From positions 94,575-158,574 of the forward strand of contig JALIHJ010000059.1 of assembly GCA_022984795.1 (NCBI GenBank): a stretch of 64,000 bases of DNA. The letters are read 5' to 3'. This DNA comes from Fabrea salina. Lineage: Eukaryota > Ciliophora > Heterotrichea > Heterotrichida > Fabreidae. Numbering within the stretch: the first letter of the stretch is position 1; each line of letters starts with the position of its first letter. The translations under genes were made by a program, and so were the position numbers. The notes below the pieces were generated by a model. That model saw nothing but the letters and a program-made list of their open reading frames with translations, had not been told where the DNA came from and made no database searches. Positions 1 through 9,372 of this stretch are shown piece by piece.

Positions 1-1
1 G

Positions 2-1078
2 TTCAAAAAGCTTTCAAAACGCCTAAAACAAGAAAAAGACCGCATCAGAAAACTAAAAGAAGAAGACGCTAAACTCCGAGAACAAAAACTCATCAACATA
101 ATTGAACAACAAGAAAAACTCCAAAAAGAACAACAACTAAAAGCCCAACAACAAAGACAACAAAAAATCCAAGAAATGCACCAAAAGTCCATTTTGCGCA
201 AAAAAGAACTTGAGTCCCACAAAAAGATACTCAGAGAAAAACCTGAGTTCGAAAAACCCCTTTACGTGAAACTTGAAGAAAACTTTAAAAACAACTTCGA
301 ACTCCCTGAACTCGAAAGACGCAAAGCTGAACTCGCCAAAAAACGACTTAACTCCTCTATCAACCACGAAGAAATCAAAAACCACAAAACAAGGTACCAA
401 CAAGTACAACAAGAAAACGAACAACGACGCAAAAAACAACTAGAAAGCAACTCGATAGACAACAGTGTCCACTCAAGCATGCAAACTAAAAGTTACCAGT
501 CAGTAATAGAAGAAACCCAGTCCAAAAAGACCGCCCAAACTCAACGAGAAGAACTCCGCAAACAAATGCTCAGCAAGCAAAGACAGTACGGAAACCTCGT
601 AAGAGAAATGTTTGTTCCGCGAATAGACCCTTTTAAGAAAAAAGAAATCCAACTCAGAAAAGAAGCTATGTCCCTCAAACGCCCCAGACCCATCAGAAGG
701 GAAGAAAGTTCGTTGCAGCGTCTCTCACACGTAGAACACAAACTCAGAAAAAGACCTGTTGCCAAAAGCACCACTCCTAACATTGAACGCAAAAAGAGTT
801 ATGTAGACTACTTAGCTTTACGCAGAAACGAAAGGAAAAAGTTCGACGAGGAACTTAAACATTACTATGAAAAAGCTAAAGTTGAATTAGGCAGTGCAAA
901 TGACTATGAGTCCCTTAAAGGCTCTATAGAAAAAGCTGATAAAGTTCTTAAGAAAGGAGAGTACATGATAAAGTCTTCTTCACCCACTAACTTTTATGGA
1001 ATTCAACTTGAAGAAAACATTAACCAGACCTTGCTTGAGTCTGTCAGGGCTAAACTGCAGTTTTTAACTATTAATTAA
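2..1078 (+). CDS. Coiled-coil protein of unknown function, 5' end outside window
   Basis: The frame is open from base 2 to the TAA at 1076-1078, giving 358 residues of a longer protein. It is rich in Lys, Glu, Gln and Arg with almost no glycine or hydrophobic core. The first ~60 residues are a Gln/Lys/Glu heptad-like coiled coil. A short better-ordered patch reads YGNLVREMFVPRID, and a basic stretch follows. No catalytic domain is visible. The composition fits a cytoskeletal or axonemal structural protein, but that is inference. The stop overlaps that of the convergent thioesterase gene in the palindrome TTAATTAA (1071-1078), so both genes terminate within the same 8 bases. An ATG at 176 is merely internal. 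Confidence 0.75.
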   Translation, partial: FKKLSKRLKQEKDRIRKLKEEDAKLREQKLINIIEQQEKLQKEQQLKAQQQRQQKIQEMHQKSILRKKELESHKKILREKPEFEKPLYVKLEENFKNNFELPELERRKAELAKKRLNSSINHEEIKNHKTRYQQVQQENEQRRKKQLESNSIDNSVHSSMQTKSYQSVIEETQSKKTAQTQREELRKQMLSKQRQYGNLVREMFVPRIDPFKKKEIQLRKEAMSLKRPRPIRREESSLQRLSHVEHKLRKRPVAKSTTPNIERKKSYVDYLALRRNERKKFDEELKHYYEKAKVELGSANDYESLKGSIEKADKVLKKGEYMIKSSSPTNFYGIQLEENINQTLLESVRAKLQFLTIN

Positions 1079-2198
1079 GATAAGGCAGCACTAGCTTTTT
1101 AATGTCTTCAAAAGTGAACTCTAAGTGGTTGCCTTCAATGGAGTGGAGTACTATTTTTTGGGAAAGTGCTTTTAAGCCTAAGTAGTTGTTTAGGTAGTCT
1201 TGAGTGAGGTTCATAGGTACTACTTGTCTAGTGTTGACTTTGTAGTAACCAAACCACTCACTTTCAGGGGGGTCCACTACAGTGTCTTCTTGGAACTTTA
1301 CTAACACCATTTGGTCGATCTGAGCTAGCTTCTTCACGTAGTTCTCGTTTATAGTTTTTTCGTTGTTAGCTTGAGCTAAGAAGTTACTTTTCTCAAGGTA
1401 AGTTTGGTAGTCGAACTGGTCCTTGAAGTACCCTGCTGGGCCAAAGTGTCTTTGCACTAGCGAGTTGTAAACTCCTATGTCTGCTATGTAATTGATGATA
1501 TCGCAGAAGAACCCTGCTTTGCAGTTAGGCAATGTAGCTACTCCCATGTGGGGTCCTCCAAGTGTAACTAACGAGTGCACAGTTAAGTTACACTGCTCAG
1601 CCACTGCCCTAGCAATGAGGCCTCCCTGAGAAAGGCCCATAACGTGCAGTCCTTGTTGGAAGTAAGGGTTCTTCTGCAGGCTTTCACAAGCTTCTTGAGC
1701 TTGTTGGTTAAAAGGCATCAGCCAAGAAGAAACTGGGCCGGAGCCTATTTCTACACACTCAGTGTGGACTCCTCTTTCTTGCTGCATGTAAGCAGTGAAA
1801 TTCTTCATTCCTGGGAAGCAACAACAGTCTCCCAGTCCGTGGAATATCGCAAGTGGGATCTCTGATTTAGAACTTCCAGGTTTCCCGGGGCTGAACTTAA
1901 GCACCGTTTCAGAAACCTCAGCAAACTTATGGCGGATCTCAGTTCCAACTGAAAGCCCGTTTGAGTAGGTGTAAGATTCTTTTTTGGGGATTGAAAAGTC
2001 TACTTCTGACAAAAGGTTTTTTGTTCGCTCCATTCTGCAGGCTGATGCGTAGTCGTATAGGTTTTTCTTGTGGTTTTCAGAGAACTCTACAGAAGGGCAG
2101 TTGGTAAAGTCGTATTCTAGGTCAGCTCCTCTCAGAATGCCTTTTAAAAACTCTTCGTAGGCATAAGCTGCCCCGAGCAGTATCCAAATTATTCTCAT
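1071..2198 (-). CDS. PPT1: Palmitoyl-protein thioesterase (PPT1 family)
   Basis: 375 residues, alpha/beta hydrolase that removes thioester-linked palmitate from S-acylated proteins in the lysosome; the human counterpart is CLN1. Residues 1-14 form a short signal peptide. Family landmarks are in order: HGLGDCCCFPGM (residues 120-131), the nucleophile elbow MGLSQGG with Ser190, GGPHMGV (214-220), DPPESEWFGYY with catalytic Asp309, and GNHLEF with catalytic His358. Length is somewhat above the usual ~300 because of an N-terminal extension of about 110 residues before the hydrolase core. It lies 12 bp downstream of the WD40-channel gene on the same strand and ends tail to tail with the coiled-coil gene. 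A DHHC palmitoyltransferase is encoded 30 kb away. Confidence 0.95.
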   Translation of the reverse strand: MRIIWILLGAAYAYEEFLKGILRGADLEYDFTNCPSVEFSENHKKNLYDYASACRMERTKNLLSEVDFSIPKKESYTYSNGLSVGTEIRHKFAEVSETVLKFSPGKPGSSKSEIPLAIFHGLGDCCCFPGMKNFTAYMQQERGVHTECVEIGSGPVSSWLMPFNQQAQEACESLQKNPYFQQGLHVMGLSQGGLIARAVAEQCNLTVHSLVTLGGPHMGVATLPNCKAGFFCDIINYIADIGVYNSLVQRHFGPAGYFKDQFDYQTYLEKSNFLAQANNEKTINENYVKKLAQIDQMVLVKFQEDTVVDPPESEWFGYYKVNTRQVVPMNLTQDYLNNYLGLKALSQKIVLHSIEGNHLEFTFEDIKKLVLPYLN

Positions 2199-2210
2199 AT
2201 TATTATAAGG

Positions 2211-5200
2211 TTATTCAGTCTTTAGAAAATCCAGTACTTGGTCAAGCTTTTTTTCTATGTGCTGGACTCTTTGAGTGAGTGTTTTGGAAACTTGAGGAAT
2301 TTCGTCAGTTTTGGTTTTGATAGCTTTAATATCTTTGTGGAGTTTTCTAACTCTGCTTTCCCACTCTTCGTTTTCTCCTTCTTCAAAGTACTCCTCTAAA
2401 AAGTATAGGTACTGCCAGTCTTTTCTGTTTCTCCTCCAAAACAAGCTGTTCTCTACTTCTAGTATCTCTCCTAGTCTAATTCTCGTGTCCGACTCCTTTT
2501 TCTCGTAAGTTATTCTGTCAAACGACTCTGAAATTATCGATATCAGTAAGTTAAGCATAACTATGAGGTTCAGAACTGACCCTAAAATAAACAGAGTCCA
2601 CTGCAGTTCATCAAGTTCTGAACTTTCTAGGTTTCCAAGAAGCAAGTTATAGGAAACCTTAAATGACTCCCAAAAGTTTACTTCGTTAGTTGTGCCTAAC
2701 ATAGCACAGTAAGCCAGCACAAAATAAACCAGTATTCCTAGGAACCCTCTGATGTCTTTGGCCACCTCTTGGATTAACCAAATGTAGTACCTTGTAGAGT
2801 CCAGGACCTTAAATGCATTGACTCCTTCAAGCCAGAAAAACAGACTTGTAACTAAAGTTAAAGCGTTAGCTGAGTTCAGGTTGTCGAAGTCTGATGATAT
2901 TGAAAAATATACCCAAAGGTACCCTAAAATAAGTCTAAGCATGTCTAAGTAGTTCTTGAGTAAATAGAAGTAACTGACTCCTGAAGAATACAACTGGGCT
3001 ACTTCGAAAATAGTCAACAAAAAGTTAACTAGTAAAAAAGCACCTGCAAGTACTTGCTGAGTCGAAGTTTGACTTGAAAAAGTAATTCCTGTAATAAGCA
3101 CTACATTTACCAGACTGAGCAGTGCTAGCACCCAAAGTGTCCATTTAAACTTGCTCCACTTATAGTTGACTAGAGTCTGCACAAACTGACTTCGCAAGCA
3201 TTCAGCCCGCTCAGTGCCTTTAAGAGCCCTAAGAACTTCCAAGCTGTTCTGAGAACCTTCTAGAAAGTTGAACTTAAAGTTAGTGCGACCTACTTTAACG
3301 TCTCTAAGCTCAGCTAGTTCCTGGGAGGAGCAGCTGAGTAAGTCTGTTTGAGTTTTGTCGTAGATAGGCAACTTGTCTACTTTGATTGGCTTCACGGTTT
3401 CAAAAGTAAACGCTTGGCATAAAGAAGTTAGATGGGGTGAGTTGGTTTGAAGTACTTTAGGCAAGTCTCTGCCAATTCTAGAAAGCATTCGTCTCTTTTT
3501 TTCTTGGTCTTCTAGGTTCTTAATATACTTAAGAATTACTTCAGTGCACCTTTTCTTGTTTCTTTCGAGTGAAATGCTTAGTGGAGTCTTTCCTTCTGCA
3601 GACTCCAAAAAGTGGCACCCTGCTTCCAGTGCTTTTTGAAGCATTTCTTCCCTTCCTTGGTGAGCAAGCACGTGAAGGATGTTGATTCTCTGAGGCATAA
3701 GTGTTATTTCGTTGATGCTTTTGTTGTATTGGGTAGTTTTGCAAGTGGCTAGTTTCTTAAAGGCGTGTATTCCCAGGTCAGATCCTGGAAGAAATCTGTA
3801 GTTGTAACTGAGTTTAGTGAGTTTAATTGTATTGTCTTTAGAGCCAGATACTAGCCAGTCACTACTTTTCATTAGAGAAGTCACTTGGTTTCTATGCACT
3901 TTTATAACTCCTACTTGTTCTCTAGTGTCTAAGTTCCAGAACCTTATGGTATTATCCGCAGAAGCCGAAGCTAAGTAGTCGCCAACCACTTCCAAACTCC
4001 ATACTCGGTCACTGTGGCCTTCAAGAGTGGCTACTTCTTTGTTGGTGTTTAAATCCCATATTCTGATTGTAGTGTCTGTAGACCCTGACACCAAGTAGTT
4101 TCCAGTTGCTGCCAAGCATATAACCCAACCAGTATGTCCTTCGAAAGTAATTATTTCTTCTCTGGTGCTTATATCCCAAAACTTTATTGTAGTGTCTTGC
4201 GACCCTGATACCAAGTAGTTTTCAACTACTAGTAAACACAAAACAGCACCACTGTGCCCTCCCAGAACTGCTAGTTCTTGTTTGGTTTCTAAGTTCCAGA
4301 GTCTGATTGTTTTGTCTCTAGACCCTGAAGCCAGATACCTTCCAAATTTTACAACAGTCCAAACCCAGTCTTGGTGCCCTTCCAAAGTAAAAGTTTCTTG
4401 CATGGTTTCAATGCTCCAAAACTTGATTTTATGGTCATCAGACCCTGAAACTAATTGGCCATTAATAGGTTCTAGACAAAAGACTGTGCCTTCATGACCG
4501 TTTAAAACGCCTATCTCTCTCAGAGTGTTTTTATTCCATAGTTTAATTGTTGTGTCTTGCGATCCAGAAACTAAGTAGCCACTGACTTCGGTTAAAGAAT
4601 AAACAAAATCATTATGGGCTTTTAACTCAGTAACTTCTTTTTTAGTGTTTAGGCTCCAGACTCTGACTGTTTTGTCTGAAGACCCTGATATTAGGTAACC
4701 CTTTTGGATTGCTAAGCACTCTACTGGGTTAGTATGCTCTTCAAGACTAGCCACTTCTTCCTGTGTTTGGATGTTCCACACTTTAATTGTTCTATCACAG
4801 AACGCCGAAATCAGATAACCATCCATGGTTGCTAAACTAGTGACCCATGAAAAACTGCCTCTTAGAACAGTCAACTCACTCATTGATTCTAAGCTCCAAA
4901 ACCTGATTGTATTGTCTCGGGAACCCGATACTACTTGGTTGTTGACAGTGCTTAAGCTTGTTACTGGACCCATGTGCCCTCTTAATGTTTCTATTTGTTC
5001 TTTGTTTTCTATGTTCCAGACCCTTATGGTTTCATCATTAGAACCAGAAACTAAGTACCCGCTAAATTCTACTATGCACATGACCCAGTCAGTGTGGCCT
5101 TTTAAAGCACATACTTCCTTCTTGGTGTCTAGACTCCACAGCTTGATTGTATTATCTCCAGACCCTGACACTAAGCAATCTTTGGTAGTTGTTAGGCAAA

Positions 5201-5579
5201 GGACTGAACCAGTGTGTCCTTGCAGAGTTTCTACTTCTTGCATTGCTTCAATGTTCCATACTTTGATTTTTTTGTCATCTGACCCAGAAAACAGGTAATC
5301 ACCTACCTTTACCAGGCATTCAACTGTATCACTGTGCCCGTTCAGGGTTCCAACCTCTTCTTTGGTGCTTATGTCCCATATTTTGATTGTAGTGTCCTGA
5401 GATCCTGATGCAATGTAACCCCCTCCAACACAAACAGACAAAATGGAATCACTGTGTCCTTGCATAGTTTCACAGAGTTGTATGTTTTCCACTAACTGGT
5501 CTATGTCTTGTTTTTGGGGCTCTGCAAAGTTTTCTAGATGAGAACACTCAAGTTCGGGTTCAACCTTAGTCTCTGCCAT
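2211..5579 (-). CDS. WD40-ankyrin-TRP-like ion channel fusion
   Basis: 1122 residues in one uninterrupted frame. Residues 41-600 are fourteen WD40 repeats of exactly 40 residues each (typical unit GH..V..L....YLVSGS.DTTIK.WD), enough for two seven-bladed propellers. Residues ~635-690 look like degenerate ankyrin repeats (INILHVLAHQG, GKTPLSISLERN). Residues ~800-1030 carry six or so hydrophobic segments with the pattern of a TRP/ion-transport domain, including the pre-S6/S6-like stretch VMLNLLISIISESFDRI that is typical of TRPV/TRPA-type channels. The last ~55 residues form a coiled coil that could tetramerise the channel. I know ankyrin-TRP channels as a family, but a WD40 array in front of one is unusual. 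The ion specificity and the role of the propellers cannot be read from sequence. Confidence 0.85.
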   Translation of the reverse strand: MAETKVEPELECSHLENFAEPQKQDIDQLVENIQLCETMQGHSDSILSVCVGGGYIASGSQDTTIKIWDISTKEEVGTLNGHSDTVECLVKVGDYLFSGSDDKKIKVWNIEAMQEVETLQGHTGSVLCLTTTKDCLVSGSGDNTIKLWSLDTKKEVCALKGHTDWVMCIVEFSGYLVSGSNDETIRVWNIENKEQIETLRGHMGPVTSLSTVNNQVVSGSRDNTIRFWSLESMSELTVLRGSFSWVTSLATMDGYLISAFCDRTIKVWNIQTQEEVASLEEHTNPVECLAIQKGYLISGSSDKTVRVWSLNTKKEVTELKAHNDFVYSLTEVSGYLVSGSQDTTIKLWNKNTLREIGVLNGHEGTVFCLEPINGQLVSGSDDHKIKFWSIETMQETFTLEGHQDWVWTVVKFGRYLASGSRDKTIRLWNLETKQELAVLGGHSGAVLCLLVVENYLVSGSQDTTIKFWDISTREEIITFEGHTGWVICLAATGNYLVSGSTDTTIRIWDLNTNKEVATLEGHSDRVWSLEVVGDYLASASADNTIRFWNLDTREQVGVIKVHRNQVTSLMKSSDWLVSGSKDNTIKLTKLSYNYRFLPGSDLGIHAFKKLATCKTTQYNKSINEITLMPQRINILHVLAHQGREEMLQKALEAGCHFLESAEGKTPLSISLERNKKRCTEVILKYIKNLEDQEKKRRMLSRIGRDLPKVLQTNSPHLTSLCQAFTFETVKPIKVDKLPIYDKTQTDLLSCSSQELAELRDVKVGRTNFKFNFLEGSQNSLEVLRALKGTERAECLRSQFVQTLVNYKWSKFKWTLWVLALLSLVNVVLITGITFSSQTSTQQVLAGAFLLVNFLLTIFEVAQLYSSGVSYFYLLKNYLDMLRLILGYLWVYFSISSDFDNLNSANALTLVTSLFFWLEGVNAFKVLDSTRYYIWLIQEVAKDIRGFLGILVYFVLAYCAMLGTTNEVNFWESFKVSYNLLLGNLESSELDELQWTLFILGSVLNLIVMLNLLISIISESFDRITYEKKESDTRIRLGEILEVENSLFWRRNRKDWQYLYFLEEYFEEGENEEWESRVRKLHKDIKAIKTKTDEIPQVSKTLTQRVQHIEKKLDQVLDFLKTE
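3780..5459 (-). repeat. Fourteen 120-bp tandem repeats coding WD40 units
   Basis: The DNA behind residues 41-600 of the channel gene has a perfect 120-bp period with no spacer variation (14 x 120 = 1680 bp). Repeats 6 and 14 are the most divergent; repeat 6 has lost the GH dipeptide and has AFCD in place of GSxD. The rigid length suggests expansion by unequal crossover and selection for blade geometry. Confidence 0.9.
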
Positions 5580-5639
5580 TTATCTTTAATTTAAACCAAA
5601 TAATCACTTGATAAAAAGTCCAGAACTCAAAAAAGTTAT

Positions 5640-5705
5640 CTAGTTATAGTAGTTTCATTGCTTAAGTTCTTACTCAGTCTCCTGGAGCTTGGTTGTCTTT
5701 GTTTT
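5640..5705. repeat. Repeat A copy (degraded 3' end of HTH-like gene)
   Basis: Shares a stretch centred on CTTAAGTTCTT and CTGGAGCTTGGTTG with 21009-21067. On the minus strand it would code TTKLQETE before a premature TAA where the intact gene has TKLQKTEEELK. It is therefore probably a dead duplicate rather than a conserved regulatory element. Confidence 0.6.
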
Positions 5706-5816
5706 ATATGGAGGCTTGCTACTTATTTACTTTTGAGTTTTAAGAGCTAGTTGTGAAGATCAACTACAAAATTTGCTCAAAATTTAAAATCCTGAGCTTA
5801 TAATGGAAACTACTGA

Positions 5817-5900
5817 CCATCAGAGAATCCCTCGCACTGATAGTCTAGACTTTATTATCTCAACTACTATTTAAGTTCGCAATTAAAAATTACTATTCTA
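5817..5900. repeat. Repeat B copy 1
   Basis: About 84 bp that match 14834-14918 at most positions, including the identical cores GATAGTCTAGACTTT, CAACTACTATTT and AGTTCGCAATTAAAA. In this copy it lies just upstream of the decayed gene at 5905. Confidence 0.75.
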
Positions 5901-5904
5901 AAAA

Positions 5905-6705
5905 ATGAAATATGGTATGGACTCTGAGCTCCTAGACCTCTCGGAAGCTGAACCTAGATGGGACTCTGAGGAGTCCTTGTCTGAGGGACATGGCACGTAG
6001 GACAAAGACTCAACTCAAGAGTACATATTTGACGACGACGATATACAACCTTTTGAATCATCGGACGAAGAATCGCTTGACGAAAGCAGCGAACTATCAG
6101 AAGATGACGAACTCTACCCCGCTTATGAAGACGCTCTGGAAAAGAACCAAGACTTCTTCTTGTACAAGGGGGCCTACTACAAAATGGCGCGAAAAGATGA
6201 GAGTCCTACGTCTTCACCCGGAGAAAGTTCGACAGAAGAGGAACTTTACTCAGATGACGACAGTTTCCAATGGGACGAAGACTTAGACGAAATCTTTGAC
6301 CCCAGCAAAGACCTACTAGAAATGGTAGCAAGAAAAGTGAAAACAAAAGACTGATGGAAAGACTATTCGAGTCACCAATGATCAAGGACTTGCAGGAAAT
6401 GGAACCCGAACTGCTCGATGAAGAAGAACTGGTCCTGATCCAGGAGAAAACAGAGCGATAAGGAGGGGGAAAAACTTAAAACAAGCCAAAAAACAGCGAA
6501 AACTGAAGAAGGACCACCTGAAAACTTGAAGAAACAAAAAGAACCAAGACAACAACCGAGAAGAAAAATTCAAGAACTCACGCAAAAAGTAAGAAAGGAA
6601 ACACTACTGCTCTGGATTAAAAGCAAGATCAAAAGACGACACAAAAAAGAGCAAAAACGAAACAACAAGAAAAAGCACGAGAAAGAAAAAAGCAGCAAAC
6701 ACTAA
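5905..6705 (+). pseudogene. Frame-disrupted gene for an acidic-then-basic protein
   Basis: An ATG at 5905 opens 31 codons ended by TAG at 5998. The same frame then stays open from 6001 to a TGA at 6352 and codes a very acidic Ser/Asp/Glu-rich stretch. From 6355 the coding look moves to another frame (MERLFESPMIKDLQEMEPEL onward, stopping at 6459). From ~6470 to 6705 a Lys/Arg-rich tail is seen in more than one frame. Consistent amino-acid bias across frame changes argues that a single gene of ~260 codons has been broken by a nonsense change and indels, or that the assembly has errors here. I do not recognise the family. It ends on the stop of the receptor pseudogene (6702). Confidence 0.5.
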
Positions 6706-9235
6706 GAACGAAATACCCAACCGAAAGCGATGACTGCTAGACTTGTACCAAATGCTAGTCCCACTGCACTTTGAACAGTTCTAGTTCCTTGCTTTACTTG
6801 GCTAGTTTCTGGGTTGTATGAGTAAAACCTTCCACTTAAAGTTTCGTTGAAAAGGAACCTTTCATCTACGTCTCTGAGTTCAGAAGTGAACTTCAGAGTA
6901 AAGGGCTGACCTTCTTCTACGTAGTTTTTGAACTTGAAGCTTGTGAAGTAAGTTCTGTTGGACCTTTTCTCTGTTGAGTAAGTAGTGCTTGTGTCTTGTA
7001 GTAGAATCAAGTAGTCCTCAGTACTTAAGTTCTTGTTAGGTGGACTTGTGAACGTTAAGTTTAAGTAGTTGTCTTCTTTGACTTCTAAGTTTGCGTAGAA
7101 GTAGCTTTTCTGGCAACCTTCAGTTTTAAAACCAGCATTGCACTCACAGGTAGAATTCTGAGTTAAAGATGAATTTTCAATGCAACTAGTGCATACTTCT
7201 GCTGAGTCACAAGTTGTGTAGAAAGTAAGTTTCTTCAGCACAAAAAATGCAGTCTCCTTCAAACAGGTTGTAACCAAAATTGCATTGTAAGCACTGGTCA
7301 AGAAAGCATCTAAAGCAGTTATCAGGACAGGTCAGAGAAACGTAGTAGTCAATGCTTGGATCCATAGGCACAGTGTAAGTGCCTCCGTAAGTTATCTGGG
7401 GTTGGTAATCCCCTTCAGTGTAAGAATCTAATTGGCACTGTATTGAAGAAGCCGAAGCAGACAAGATTCTGCATGCATTAGAGCCTAGCTTGACTTCCAG
7501 TTTAGAAATATCAGTTGGAAGGTTCTCTCCAGTAATGGTTACTAGCTCTGAACTCTCAGAGAAGCTTTTAATGACTGGCTGGAAGGAGCAGTCTCCTCTA
7601 CACATGGTGAGTCTGTTGTCAATCCAGACTCTAAGTTGAAGCTTGGTTTCATAGGTTCTTAAGAAGTCAGATGGAATCACGAACCAGAACTGGGAGTCTG
7701 TGGAAGCTTCACGCAGAGTTTCTCCTTCTACTTCAGTGTCGTCGTTGAGTTTGAACTTCAAGTCAGAGGAGCTAGGATTCATGTAGCTTGGAAGGAGAGC
7801 GTAGAGGTAGTCATTGTGGCAGTAAACATACAAGTTGAAGTAGGTTTTGCTTATGCGAGCTTGATGGATGTAATTCCTTGAATTGCAATTTGTAGGGTTG
7901 AATCCGTTTTTTATTCCTTATTTTGTTCTTTGCAAACAAAACGATGGTCGCCTTTAAGGTCATTAAGGTCCAAACCCAACCTTTTAACCAAAGGGAATCC
8001 GTTTCTCTGTCCACTCCCAGAGAAAACGAATTTCTTCCTCCTGAACTATAGTGCTCCACTTCTAAGTAGTAGGAATCTCCTTCTTCCAGAGTTATAGAGC
8101 TTGATTGATTCTCTCCCCAAACAAAGTAGCTATGTTCGTCTGACTGCTTATTTGAGTTAATGATCTCTTGTTTGTTAAGTGGGTTGGAGTCAGTGCTCAG
8201 GTAGACTCTGGCACTTCCTCTGAAAGAAGCGTAAAACAAATAGTTTCCTGTTCTGGGGGGTCTGAAGAGTCCGTAGATGAGCGAGTCGTAGTTATCCATC
8301 GTTGTAGGGATAGTTGCTGAAGGGATGACTATTCTCTGGACTAGTTCGCTCTGGACTTTAATGTTTCCTGCAGTGTAGGTTTCTCTCACTAGTCCTGCGC
8401 CTCCTTCATAGTAATCTGAGTTTTTCGGTTCAAATTGGACTTCACTTGTGCACTTAATTCTGTTAAAGCTTGCCTCTGTGACTTGGCACTGGGATCCGTT
8501 TACTTCAACCCTTACTCTGGAAATGTCACTAGGGAATGACTTCCCGTTAACTACAGCTTGTATTCCATTCTTTGAATTGACTGAGACACTCTCCACGGCA
8601 GCTATAGTTCTGAAACCATACTGTTCTCCTTGTAGCGTGTAGCCTCCAGTCCAGTGCAGTCCTTTCACTAGTTTACTTAGGCTGTAATCTATAGTCTGGT
8701 CTCCATGTACGTTACTGCCTATTTGTCCGTTCACAATCTTGGGGTCAGAGTCTTCAACGTATGTATTTTCAAGTGTCACTTCTGTTCCTTCTATCCTTAA
8801 GTAATCAATCGTGTATTCTCCTTCAAGAAAGTGAATGCTAAGAGTGTCACCAAAAACACCTTCATTGGGTACTAGACTCATAATAGGGTTAGGGTAGTTC
8901 CATTTAATTGCAGTTTCCTTTGAGTATATTTCCTGAGTGTTATGCAGTACTTGCAAGGTAGGTTCTTTCACATTGCTGGATTGCCAAGGAGGGAGAAGAC
9001 ATTCAATTTCTTGTGCTGTCACAGAAAGCACTTGGCACTGTCCTTCCTCTGAATTATTTGCGTTAATTAATTTGACTTCGTAGTTACTGGGGTTTAAGTC
9101 ATCCTCAAAGTTTCCAAAGAAGTACAGGCTGCTCAGACCACTGAAGTCCCTGGGGTTAGTAATACTCTTGTCTGGAGTAGCTATTTCAGTTACAGTTATG
9201 ACAGCTTGGCACAATTCTAGTAGTAACAAAATCAT
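6702..9235 (-). pseudogene. Frameshifted IPT/PA14 surface receptor, paralogue of 9373-14082
   Basis: Three overlapping frames together align with the neighbour at 9373-14082. Frame 1 (9235 to ~8010) holds the signal peptide (MILLLLELCQA), IPT/TIG-like repeats and a PA14-like domain (residues ~310-400). Near 8010, at LGVDRETDS versus LGVEMPGDGQRN in the paralogue, a deletion of about 16 bp shifts the frame. Frame 2 resumes by ~7900 and runs to ~7215 with the VIDNRLTMCRG-type region and a CxxC-rich segment. A further shift near 7215 leads into frame 3, which encodes a CTSC motif, the Calx-beta-like segment and one hydrophobic segment, ending at TAG 6702. The LamG module and most of the membrane domain present in the paralogue are absent. 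No 15-nt intron explains either shift. Confidence 0.8.
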
Positions 9236-9372
9236 TTATTTATTAAATAATCCACCCGAAGTCATAAGCAAACACTAACTAGAATTATTCGAGAAGCAAA
9301 CTACTCTGCAAAAATCTCAGAAAAATGGTTAAACCAACTAGCTTAACTCAGACTAGCCCATTACTAAGTTAG

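Larger units (their letters stand above)
5580..5904. other. Intergenic region with two dispersed repeat fragments
   Basis: 325 bp between the divergent channel gene and a decayed gene, long for this window. Bases ~5640-5705 resemble 21009-21067, which is the 3' end and downstream flank of the small HTH-like gene, with a GAA to TAA change that would stop the frame early. Bases ~5817-5900 resemble 14834-14918, the flank downstream of the large LamG receptor gene. A 23-codon mini-ORF starts at 5804 inside the second fragment. I see no intact gene here. Confidence 0.6.

Noticed and set aside
4825-5298. 157-codon open frame antisense to the WD40 array
   Set aside because: It arises from the 120-bp periodicity; the repeats keep the antisense frame open without signs of a protein.
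3780-5459. Regularly spaced repeats as a CRISPR array
   Set aside because: Period 120 bp, coding throughout, no constant repeat with variable spacers; this is a eukaryote.
7200-7230. 15-nt intron to repair the receptor pseudogene frame
   Set aside because: Minus-strand GTGACTCAGCAGAAG has the right length and borders, but removal leads into a stop and destroys the CTSC motif.
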